The translations under genes and the position numbers were made by a program. Below are positions 10,927-20,844 of a stretch of 64,000 nt of DNA, in pieces; position 1 is the first letter of the stretch, and each line of letters starts with the position of its first letter. The stretch is from Siphonodentalium dalli (taxonomy: Eukaryota > Mollusca > Scaphopoda > Gadilida > Siphonodentaliidae): positions 97,027,345-97,091,344 of the forward strand of contig CP136061.1 in the NCBI GenBank assembly GCA_032622095.1, given 5' to 3'. The notes beneath the pieces were generated by a model. That model saw nothing but the letters and a program-made list of their open reading frames with translations. It searched no databases and was not told the origin of the DNA.

Positions 10927-12229
10927 ATGGCGCAAAATCATATTTTGTGCTGATACTAGTCGATCTGTACAAATGAGTTGTTAGAATAGCTTCTTGGGCA
11001 TATTTTACCACCATGCCATCATAAAGTATCATTAATCGTATCATAATGGCCTCATAATGCCCATAACATGATATTTTGTTGCGAACGGGTGGGTACTGGT
11101 TTGTTTATCCACTTAACCAGTTATTTCAAACCATACTTTATCATGTTGCAATGTTTACATAAAACAATGCCTCCAACATTAATTGAGATATAGTTATGTC
11201 ATACGCTTGAAAATAGTTTGGCTCATGAACTTTGTGAAGGTTGACACTCATATTTTGTCCATTTTCTAAGAATTAATTGAAAAAAAAAAAAATATCAGCT
11301 CTCATATCGATACACCAATGGCTGACAATGAAACCTATATACAGTTTTGCTGCAGGTTAGGTAGTATTTTGCGTGAATAGCTCCATAATGTTGAAAAAAA
11401 ATAGCTTTTAAAAAATTTTGGTAGGGGGTATAGTTTGGTTATCAAGAAATATTTCCACGTATTCGACACAAAAGTCTCAATTTTTTTTATCAAAATGTAT
11501 TCAATAGTGTCTGATAATAGAAATAACACACAGAAATACCAAAAGTTTTTATAGTATATTGTCAACATACTTGAAAAAAAGAAACAAAATTCATCTTTTT
11601 GATGGGGGTATACTTGGATTTTGATAAAATTTTTCAATTTTTATGAAGGAAAAGTTCCTATTTCTGCATTGATTATGTAGATTGATCGTTCCCGATGAGA
11701 ACAACATATAGGTTTCCCATAAGAATTCGAAAACTTTGCCGTTATGCTGTGTTGTCAGAATTTTGCCATTCCTCAAAAACTGCGAATTGTCGACCCCCTG
11801 ACCCCAGTCCAATTATTTGAAAAAAACGTCATTTTTTTCAAACACTGCCATTACTACTGACTTTGTTTCATATTCCTAACACCCTAAAGCTGCTATAACT
11901 GCATCTGAATATCTGGAAAAGGGTTTTGAAAAAAATCGTTGCCTATTGCTAATAATACATACATGCAATGCCACTGATAAAAACTAACGTATTCACGTCC
12001 TTAATCGGCACGAGACTGTTAACAGTAGCTTTTAAACACGGGTACTTTATCAATTTTGCTACAAATGTTATCACTCAGAGGGGTATATACATTCAAAATT
12101 ACGCGTATTAAAAGTCAAAATCTGGTGCCAGATCAAAAGTCTTCCATGAATGACAAGTTACATAGTCTGGCATTGGCGGCTAAACATCAAAGATGCATGA
12201 CATCGTGTTTGATGTTCCGATGTCCGGTA
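10927..12229. other. Internal sequence of hAT-A, no gene recognised
   Basis: AT-rich region with several A and T runs. Open frames on the minus strand at 11335-11812 are low-complexity, show no family motif, and lack splice-site context. Possibly decayed transposon interior. Confidence 0.4.
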
Positions 12230-12237
12230 AAACATGT

Positions 12238-13138
12238 TAGGGTTGAAACGATTAATCGACTAGTCGTAGACGACGCTGAAATGTCAGAACGTCGACTCTG
12301 AATTTTGCCGTTGACTAGTCGGAACATAAGTGTATTAGTTCCATGTATAACGTTTTCAATATCGATTCCGACATAAACGGTGTTAACTGCGCGTAAGTTA
12401 CGGTAAGTATAATGTTTGGTGGCACCCGGAATTGACAGTGTTACTAGTATAGACACACACGGTGACCCGACTATTAATTGAAAGAATGAAATTGACAACA
12501 CAATGTCTCACTCGTCGTTTGAAGTTAAAGACATCACTGCGACATGATGGCAATGATTGACGCGGCTTTATCGTTTGTCGGAGACCGCTTTGATCTAGAC
12601 AGTGTATATTTCAATTGATCAATTGAAGGTCGCTTAAGTTGACATCATTGTTGCTACCGTATATAAATGATACTGACATTAAGAACCTGGCTATCGTATT
12701 CTACAACATAGCCTATTCTATAGGGCGTATTTAGTCGGAACATTAACATTTTATAGTGACACCGCTCGGCACCGGTTTATTGGTGATCACGTGACTAAAC
12801 GAAATCTCGAACGCTGATATTAAATTTAAAACCTGTATAAATGATCGAGTTTCTAATCATTATCCACCACATGTCTAATTATATAATTACATTCAGTGTG
12901 TTGGATAAATATCAAGATGTTTACAGTATTATTTCCCAAATAAATTGGTGTCTATGCAGGGAAATGCGCTACGCAATAGACCGTCATTGCATCAGTCATC
13001 AGTGTACGCCATGTACGATGAATTTTCCGTACCATGTTATGTTTGAAAGTTTTGATATCGGGTACCGACTAGTCGACGCAACGCGACTTTTGGGTCTCGA
13101 CTAGTCGACTCTGAAATTCACTAATCGTTTCAACACTA
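12238..13138. mobile_element. hAT-like MITE hAT-B, 901 bp
   Basis: The 8-bp duplication AAACATGT (12230-12237 and 13139-13146) flanks termini TAGGGTTGAAACGATTA and, at the right, the complement of TAGTGTTGAAACGATTAG. Inside each end lies a palindromic CGACTAGTCG word (12257 and 13069, 13098 areas), likely a transposase-binding site. The terminal TAGNGNTGAAACG resembles hAT-A, suggesting that related transposases served both. Non-coding. Confidence 0.85.
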
Positions 13139-14074
13139 AAACATGTGCACTAACGCCACTGGGTCATCGGCAAAGATCAATACAATCGTTTTCACTGCAG
13201 TACAGCATGGTCATTTGACATCTACTCTCCGACTGACAACTTGCAGACAGTATCATGGATACCCACGAGTCAAGAAATGAGTGAATGTCTGGGCGTCTTT
13301 CAAAGAGAAATTGGCAAAATGCAAACTCTGTATAACCAACCCTATTTACATACGCTCAGTCTGAGTTTGAGTAATCTCAGTCGACGAAGTTCAAATGAAC
13401 TCGCATCAAAGTGGTGTTCCCGTGCAGTCGGACTTATTTGCATCCTAATGACTAATTCTCAGCTTTTGATTGTCTTCTAACAGAAAACAGTGTTTTCAGC
13501 AGGTTTTCAGCTGTTTTTTAAATTTTCATTTGTTAAAGGATTACAATGCTCATGAAACAACAAAACTCTATCGGAAAGCCACCCCTATTGTGATCACAAT
13601 AATCCAAGTCCCATAAAAATCGCGTAATAAATAAGCCGAGAAATAAATAAATAATACCGGCACCGGTTGTCGGCTATCTCCGTCGCAAAACCTCGCATGA
13701 CGTCAAGCGAGGTAAACTAATTAAAAACACGGAATCCGAGTCGGATTTAATTGTGTCTACCTATATGACGATGGAAAATCCGGAATAGACATCAGCGCGT
13801 GAGAGTGATGGAATTACTGCGGGGCATATCAATAGCATTGTGTACTCATGCATGGTTAATTGTCATCGCGCGGTGAGTTATATTCACTTGTGATTTGTCT
13901 TAAGCGCTGTTTGGAAAGTTATTGTTTTGACAAAAAAACTGGGTAGGTAACACTTTCGTGTCAAAAATAAAGCCTATAAAAACACGAGCAGGCATGTGAA
14001 CTCTATTCTTGCGCGTGTTCACGATGTTGTATATGCCCCGAGTGTCCCGTATTTACAATCATTCATTCGTAACA

Positions 14075-14239
14075 ATGCCATATACATGCAGTGTTTTCGG
14101 CTGTGGCTGGTCTTGTGACTTTCAGTTAGGTATAATGCTGTATTCATTTCCAAACGATGTTCGTTCACGTGCCATTTGGCAGGATTTCTATGGGAAACCC
14201 GTTGCGCAAAATCAGAAACCGATTACATATACCAAATAA
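14075..14239 (+). pseudogene. THAP-like zinc-finger segment inside K1
   Basis: The frame MPYTCSVFGCGWSCDF... contains CSVFGC (C-X4-C), LYSFPND and a following R..IW, the order expected in the first half of a THAP domain (C-X2-4-C, FP, W). The second half (the C-X2-H pair) is absent before the stop at 14239; it could lie in a lost exon or have decayed. The sister copy in K2 (about 19014-19235, minus strand) has lost one cysteine and the frame. THAP domains are DNA-binding modules of P-element and Kolobok transposases. The assignment rests on a short match. Confidence 0.5.
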
Positions 14240-15158
14240 AGAGCGTTTAATTATTTGACAAGTCAGTCATGGTTACGAATACATACAATTGCAGTTAAAG
14301 TGGAGAGTATGTTGAATAATTCACGATAAAAACTATTCTAAGTCGATTACACATTTCCTTCACCATGGCTCAATAAAGAGCGTTCCGTGTTAAGAGTTTT
14401 CCTAAAAAGAGTTTAATAAAGCGGAAATTGCTATGACTTGGAAGGGTATATAAAGTATGCACATCGGAAGTTCGTGTACATGTATTGACATGTATTGGTG
14501 TAATCAGTAAAACAATCACGATGACAACTGTTCTAAGTCCAGTCCCTTTACCTTGACGCAATAAAGAGCGTTCACTATTACGATATATTGCGAATAAAGA
14601 ACGCTTGTATATGTGCTTACATATTAAACCGGATTATTATCCCTCCTTCAAAAAGTGTTATATATGATTGGATGTTTAAACGAACCACGGCGAACATTTA
14701 TATATTTTATAATCCTATTGTTATGCGTAATTGACACATAGAGGTCGAGTTCTGACCTGCATATTGAATAGACCGCATCGCTAGAGTATTAATTTTATAG
14801 GCCAATAACCACGCATACACGCAGTTATTTCATCAGTGACAGTCGGCAAGATAGTTTGGGGGTAGGGGAAGAAATATTCCGAAATATATATAAACACCAT
14901 ATTGCCCTAATATATACATGATTCATAACCAAGGAAAAATGAACTTATCATATCATATTGGTAATGAATGACTTGATTATAATTGATTAAATCCGACAGC
15001 AATAAACCGATTTTGTTTTGTTTTACCGCGTTACGATAAATTAAAACGAAACGCTCTTTATTGACACAAGGTCATCTGGAAATTGGAATGTTTACGAGAT
15101 GATAATTGCCTAATAACTGTGCAAGTCTTCGCATATATATGCAATCTTTATATGAATA

Positions 15159-15194
15159 TCTCATATATATTTTGAAGACCTCTGTTTGTTTGTT

Positions 15195-15226
<32 letters not shown>

Positions 15227-15952
15227 ATTAATACAAATCTACGATTCTCGACCGATCGGGACGAAACTTGGTACGTGAGTGTAGTTTGACCAGGCGGTGA
15301 ACGTTGTCGTATTGGCGAGCCCGTGCGGCGCCCGCTTCGCGCATGCGCAGACGAGATCTCGGAAACGGGTGGAGCTATCTACTTGAAATTTGGTATGTGA
15401 ATGTATCTTGCCCCGGATACAAATTTTATCGGGTCACCGAGCCCGTGCGACGTCAGCTTCGCGCATGCGCAGACGAGATCTCGGAAACGGGTGGAGCTAT
15501 CGACTTGAAATTTGGTATGTGAATGTATCTTGCCCCGGATAAGAATTTTATTGGGTCAACGAGCCCGTGCGACGTCAGCTTCGCGCATGCGCAGACGAGA
15601 TCTCGGAAACGGGTAGAGCTATCGACTTGAAATTTGGTATGTGAATGTATCTTGCCCCGGATAAGCATTTTATCGGGTCGCCGAGCCCGTGCGACGCCAG
15701 CTTCGCGCATGCGCAGACCAGATCTCGGAAACGGGTGGAGCTATCGACTTGAAATTTGCTATGTGAATGTATCTTGCCCCGGATACGAATTTTATCGGGT
15801 CGCCGAGCCCGTGCGACGCCAGCTTCGCGCATGCGCAGACCAGATCTCGGAAACGGGTAGAGCTATCGACTTGAAATCGTCGGGCTGGGTAGAGCTATCG
15901 ACTTGAAATTTTGTTTTTGAATAGCCCGGACAACGTCGGGCTCATCGGCTAG
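15159..15952 (+). mobile_element. Non-autonomous Helitron with minisatellite core, 794 bp
   Basis: Starts with TCTCATATATA right after A and ends with the hairpin AGCCCGGACAACGTCGGGCT, nine nt, then CTAG right before T. These are the 5'-TC, 3' hairpin and CTRR signatures of Helitrons and the A-T insertion rule. The sister element K2 keeps the empty site (GATATGCATATATAATATAAC on the strand that matches K1), proving the boundaries. Inside are a TTTG/TCTG microsatellite (15183-15226) and five tandem units of 122-123 bp (TTCGCGCATGCGCAGAC at 15335, 15458, 15580, 15702, 15824). Open frames in the repeats are by-products. Confidence 0.88.
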
Positions 15953-16258
15953 TATAATATATAATATAACTTGGACTATTCCGGTAACGAAAAAAAATAT
16001 ATAAACACGAGCACATGTTTATATAGATAAATGCGCGCAAAACTGAATAATATACGGGCATTGCTTTATAGTGACAATACATCGCGATACATATAATAAT
16101 AATAACACGATAAAGACATTTAATTACGAGAACGGCGATGTTTTCGGCAAAGTTTTGCATTCGTAGTGTGATAATGCGACAATCTTCAAAGGCCGCGATC
16201 GACTACATGTAAACTTAAAATACTGCCGTAGCGTATATATGCGTTGTCGATGGGTTAC

Positions 16259-16276
16259 CACGTGATCGATCACGTG
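16259..16276. repeat. 18-bp perfect palindrome CACGTGATCGATCACGTG in K1
   Basis: The palindrome is also present in K2 at 17764-17781, and another GATCACGTGA follows about 50 bp away in both. Conservation in both copies is expected from common descent. It contains two CACGTG E-box words and could bind bHLH factors or form a cruciform; no function is shown. Confidence 0.6.
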
Positions 16277-16502
16277 CTATGCTTCTGTTTACATGTGACA
16301 ATCCGGTGATCGGGTCGATGATCACGTGACTTCGTCAACAACAAAATCTTCGGCTAACTTCGGAATTTTTTTATAATCGTTATAAAAATAACGAATGGCG
16401 GCCGAATATTAGATTATATGCGCCCAATGGACATTATATATATATATTATCGGTATATTGAAAGAAAATATTATTGTTTTTTTCAGCACCCTATTCCTTT
16501 AA

Positions 16503-17201
16503 CTACATAAAGTTCACAAAATTCATAATTGTGTTATCGGTCGTCAGTCATCCTACCCATCTCAAATCGCCAAAGAAGACCCAGCAGTTAGAATACCTGA
16601 GTCACATGACTTAATAATCGGCCAGTCCAACAATCGCTATAATGACAATAATAAATTGCTGATATTTGCATGTATGAACATGTATATAGGTCACACAATA
16701 TTCTTCCCAAGTCGAGAACGATAACAAGTCAGTTAGCAGTCGCAGCTGCAGTACAAACAGGTCAAGCATGATGCGTCTATTTATAAACACTGCGAGTTTT
16801 AGTTTACTGTGTCATCTGCCAAGTTGTCAACACGTGGCTTAGTGACGTTCGTGTTTGGTGATTTACATTCATTTAATAGAAGCTCTGTCTGTGTAAACAT
16901 TACGTGAGTTTGCCATACAGTTAATATATCAAATTATGCTGATATATTGGTACATATTATGGTGTAAATATCAGTGAAAAGTCATAGGTTGAAAATAGCG
17001 GATAACCGGTTATGATTCGGTTACACGTCGCGGTTAACCGGCTACAAAAATAGGTCAACCGTTTCAGCACTAGTTTACATGTCCGAATATTCCGGTCTGT
17101 TCTTCTATTCGGGACACCAGAGTACGTTATTGGCGGATGATGCACAATTATCTTCGTGCTTTAACAGTTAATAATATGTGTTGATTGTAACTGCATTACT
17201 T
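16503..17201. other. Right end of hAT-A and short flanking sequence
   Basis: Includes the right subterminal region of hAT-A with AACCGGTTAT-type words and, after 17080, about 120 bp of older flanking DNA before the next hAT-like element. No gene. Confidence 0.4.
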
Positions 17202-17543
17202 GGTAACACAGGGTTGGTGATTTTTTTAATTTTTTTTAAATAAATCAAAAAAATTGATTTATTTGATTTAAATCGATTTTTAATTTTTTTTTCTAATTGT
17301 TATGAAAATATGCAATTGTGCAATGTCTTTGATAAATGAAGGTTCTAACGCGTGTTGCTTATTATATCCAAGGCTGGATTAATCAAAATTCTATTATTAT
17401 TTATTATTTTTTGTATAACTACATGTATCAAGCACAAATATCATGGCAGTACAGATATAGCAACCATGTACTTTAATTGTGCATATACTAGGTCAATGTG
17501 AGTTCCAATGTTGTGATGTCTGGATAGGTAGACCTGTGCTTAA

Positions 17544-19757
17544 AGGAATACGGTCCTGAAAAAACAATATTATTTTCTTTCAATATACCGATAATATATA
17601 TATAAAATGTCCATTGGGCGCATATAATCTAATATTCGGCCGCCAATCGTTATTTTTATAACCATTAAAAAAAATTCCGAAGTTAGCCGAAGATTTTGTT
17701 GTAGACGAAGTCACATGATCATCAGCCCGATCACGTGATTGTCACATGTAAACAGAAGCATAGCACGTGATCGATCACGTGGTAACTCATTGACAACGCA
17801 TAGATGCGCGACGGCGGTATTTTAAGTTTGCATGTAGTCGATCGCGACCTTTGAAGATTGTCGCGTTATCACACTGCGAATGCAAAACTTCGCCGAAAAC
17901 ATCGCCTTTCTCGTAATTAAATGTCTTTATCGTGTTATTATTACTATTATTATATGTATCGCGATGTGTTGTTACTATAAAGCCATGCCCGTATATTATT
18001 CAGTTTTGCGCGCATTTATCTATATAAACGCGTGCTCGTGTTTATATATATTTTTTCGTTACCGGAATAGTCCAAGTTATATTATATATGCATATCAAGA
18101 TTGCATATATACGCAAAGACTTGCACAGTTATTAGGCAATTATCATCTCGTAAACATTCCAATTTCCAGATGCCATTAGTCGTGTGTCAATAAAGAGCGT
18201 TTCGTTTTAATTTATCGTAACGCGGTAAAACAACACAAAATTGGTTTATTGCTGTCGGATTTAATCAATTATAATCAAGTCATTCATTACCAATATGATA
18301 TGATAAGTTCATTTTTCCTTGGTTATGAATCATGTATATATTTGGGCAATATGGTGTTCATATATATTTCGGAATATTGCTTCCCCCACCCCAAAACAAT
18401 CTTGCCGACTGTCACTGATGGACATTCACTGCATCTATGCATGGTTATTGGCCTATAAAATTAGCACTCTAGCGATGCGGTCTATTGAATATCCAGGTCA
18501 TAAATCGACCTCTATGTGTCCATTACGCATAACAATAGGGTTATAAAATATATAAATGTTCGCCGTGGTTCGTTTAAACATCCAATCATATATAACACTT
18601 TTTGAAGGAGGGATAATAATCCGGTTTAATATGGAATCACATATTCAAGTGCTCTTTATTCGCAATATATCGTAATAGTGAACGCTCTTTATTGCGTCAA
18701 GGTAAAGGGACTCGACTAACAGTTGTTCTAGTGATTGTTTACTGATTACAACAATACAGGCCAATACATGTACATGAACTTCCGATATGCATGCTTTATA
18801 TATCCTTCCATCATTTTCATAGCAATTTCCGCTTTATTAAACTCTTTTTATTCGTACCATATTAGGAAAACTCTTAACATGGAACGCTCTTTATTGAGCC
18901 ATGGTGAAGGAAATGGGAACTCGACTTAGAATAGTTGTCATCGTGAATTATTCATCAACATACTCCCCACTTTAACTGCAATTGTATACGTATTCGTAAC
19001 CATGACTGACTCGTCAAATTAAACGCTCTTTATTTGGTATACGTAATCGGTTTCTGATTTTGCGCAACAGGTTTCCCACATAAATACCGCCAAATGTCAC
19101 GTAAACGAACATCGTTTGGAAATGAATACAGCATATGCCTAACTGAGAGTCACTAGACCGGCCACGGCCGAAAACACTGCATTTATATGGCATTGTCACG
19201 AATGAATGATTGTAAATACGGGACATTCGGGGCATATATACGGAAAATTAAAACAACATCGCAAACACGCACCCGAATAAAGTTCACATGCCGGCTCGTG
19301 TTTTTATAAGCTTTATACGAAAGTGTTATCTACCCCGCTCAATTGTCCCTCTATATTTTTTGTCAAAACAATACCGTAACTTTCCAAACAGCACTTAAGA
19401 CAAATCACAAGTGAAGATAACTCACAGCGCGATGACAATTCACCATGTGTACACAATGCTATTGATATGCCCTGCAGTAATTCCATTACACTCACGCGCT
19501 GATGTCGATTCCGGATTTTCCATCGCCATATAGGTAGACATAATTAACTCCGACTCCAATTCCCTGTTTTTAATTAGTTTAGTTCGCTTGACGTCATGCG
19601 AGGTTTTGCGACGGAGATAGCCGACAACCGGTGGTGGTATTATTTATTTATTTCTCGGCTTATTTATTACGCGATTTTTATGGGACTTGGATCATTGTGA
19701 TCACAATAGGGGTGGCTTTCCGATAGAGTTTTGTTGTTTCATGAGGATAGTAATCCT
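17544..19757. mobile_element. TTAA element K2, inverted sister of K1, 2214 bp
   Basis: TTAA at 17540-17543 and 19758-19761. Aligns with the reverse complement of K1 throughout, except that it lacks the Helitron. Carries five AACGCTCTTTATT words (18189 reversed, 18649 variant, 18681, 18883, 19022). A frame at 17880-18179 (MQNFAENIAFLVIKCLYR...) is also readable in K1 (15942-16160, minus), but both look like shared ancestry of non-coding or decayed sequence, not a maintained protein. Confidence 0.75.
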
Positions 19758-20057
19758 TTAAAGATTTACTAATAAATTTAGTAAATTTTAGCTGAGAACT
19801 GAATATATTTTCAATCACCTTTGCTCTTCGGTGACTTGAGGACATACATGCAATCACACCATATACATGTATCAAGTATGGACATTAGACAACTAGAGTA
19901 GTTTAGATGGCAGACATGGTAGAATAACTCGGTTGGCATGTATGGCAATCAGAAAAGGAAAAGAAATTTAATAGTGTAATGAGGAGTGCTGAATCTGATT
20001 GTAGTTGACAATTACTGCACATTTTCATATCTATTATCCAATTTGTATATTATTTAA

Positions 20058-20409
20058 AGTGAAGTGAAACACTCCGGTAGGGAGTTCAAATAGAAATGGA
20101 GAATACCTTGCTCAAAGTTGTTATTTTTACAACTATATTATATCCAAATTTACAACAGAGACCGTCATTCTTATATATTAATTAAATGCAGTGACTCTTG
20201 ATGTCGAAATAATTTTCGGTAGTTTATCACCAATAGTTGCATCCCGAATTGAGAAGTAAATATTTACAACTGAGCATAGTTCGGACGATGTTTTCTATGG
20301 AGTGGTTTGGTCGATTTGCTTGAGATTTTCGTCGATGTTAGCAGAATGCTACATTGCCTGAATACTAACTGAATAGTTTCACCCACACGAACAAGTCCAT
20401 AATATGTCT
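20058..20409 (+). mobile_element. Family-D MITE, copy 1 (TTAA, 352 bp)
   Basis: TTAA at 20054-20057 and 20410-20413. Starts AGTGAAGTGAAACACTCCGG and ends in AATATGTCT. Full-length relatives lie at 32885-33247 and (reversed) 39255-39621, with a broken one at 45013-45709. The inverted ends are very short (AG...CT), so TTAA plus copy alignment is the evidence. Non-coding. Confidence 0.75.
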
Positions 20410-20679
20410 TTAATCATAATCATGTTATAGTTAACAAAAAACCTTGTTAGATATTGCAAGTTCTTGACATTATGCAATCATTTTAAAAAATTTTATTTAA
20501 ATCATTGATTTAAATTAAATCAATGATTTAAATCGCTTGATCAGGTAACACAACACTGTTATATCGGGATGAGAAAAAGAGCAACAGTGTCAGTAACACC
20601 CAAGATTTGGGTCGAAATATTCGGACCACTGTTGCCAAGAGATTCATCCAGAGAGTTGATAAATTTTCCCAGAACCCCA

Positions 20680-20840
20680 GGGACACCGTTACCTGGCGCC
20701 TTACGGAGACGGCAGAAAACGCTTCGCAAATGAAACCTGCCGTTGCGGTGATATAAAGAGAACATAGGTGATATAGTCAATGCGAAGCTAAATGTAAGTT
20801 ACATGCGATCAGATTGATTTATATTAGTCATAATAGCAAT
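20680..20840. repeat. Right arm of the old inverted repeat (partner 8053-8212)
   Basis: Reverse-complement match to 8053-8212, including GGCGCCTTACGGAGACGG and CGCTTCGCAAATGAAACC. See the left arm for interpretation. Confidence 0.6.
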
Positions 20841-20844
20841 CTAT

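Larger units (their letters stand above)
13537..16498. mobile_element. TTAA element K1 (Kolobok-like), split by a Helitron
   Basis: TTAA at 13533-13536 and 16499-16502 flanks short inverted ends AGGATTAC and (complement) AGGAATAG. With the nested Helitron at 15159-15952 removed it is about 2.17 kb, and it aligns end to end with K2 (17544-19757) in the opposite orientation. It holds a THAP-like coding segment at 14075-14239 and five copies of AATAAAGAGCGTT (14235, 14372, 14560, 14593 variant, and reversed at 15049). TTAA duplications plus a THAP domain occur together in Kolobok transposons, hence the tentative name. No catalytic domain was found. Confidence 0.7.
8269..17072. mobile_element. 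hAT-like element hAT-A, now 8.8 kb through nested insertions
   Basis: The 8-bp duplication GTTTACAT flanks it (8261-8268 and 17073-17080). The terminal inverted repeat TAGTGCTGAAACGG is exact at both ends once the nested insertion that splits the left repeat after TAG is removed. Subterminal AACCGGTTA-type words occur at both ends (9270-9305 and 16998-17062), typical of transposase-binding regions. Without nested elements it is about 3.2 kb. No hAT dimerisation or catalytic segment was recognised in its own sequence, so it is decayed or non-autonomous. Confidence 0.75.
17211..20543. mobile_element. hAT-like element hAT-C with two nested TTAA elements
   Basis: GGTAACACA is duplicated at 17202-17210 and 20544-20552 (8 or 9 bp). 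The left end GGGTTGGTGATTT and following ATTTAAATC-rich sequence are mirrored by ATGATTTAAATCGC at the right end, so both ends carry repeated GATTTAAATC words. This style of end is common in animal hAT elements. Removing K2 and the family-D element leaves about 760 bp, with no coding potential. Confidence 0.6.

Noticed and set aside
15304-15906. Overlapping open frames on both strands with repeated CRMRRRDLGNGW-like peptides
   Set aside because: They are translations of the 122-bp Helitron minisatellite, whose length is not a multiple of three in most units; no start context or family.
17880-18179. Frame MQNFAENIAFLVIKCLYR..., present in both K1 and K2
   Set aside because: Both copies descend from one element; the frames differ by indels in AT-rich codons, and no domain is recognised. 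Shared ancestry alone explains the similarity.
13537-19757. A single giant foldback element with 2.2-kb inverted arms
   Set aside because: Each arm has its own TTAA on both sides and its own short inverted ends, and a further hAT-like boundary (17072-17211) lies between them. Two independent insertions explain it better.
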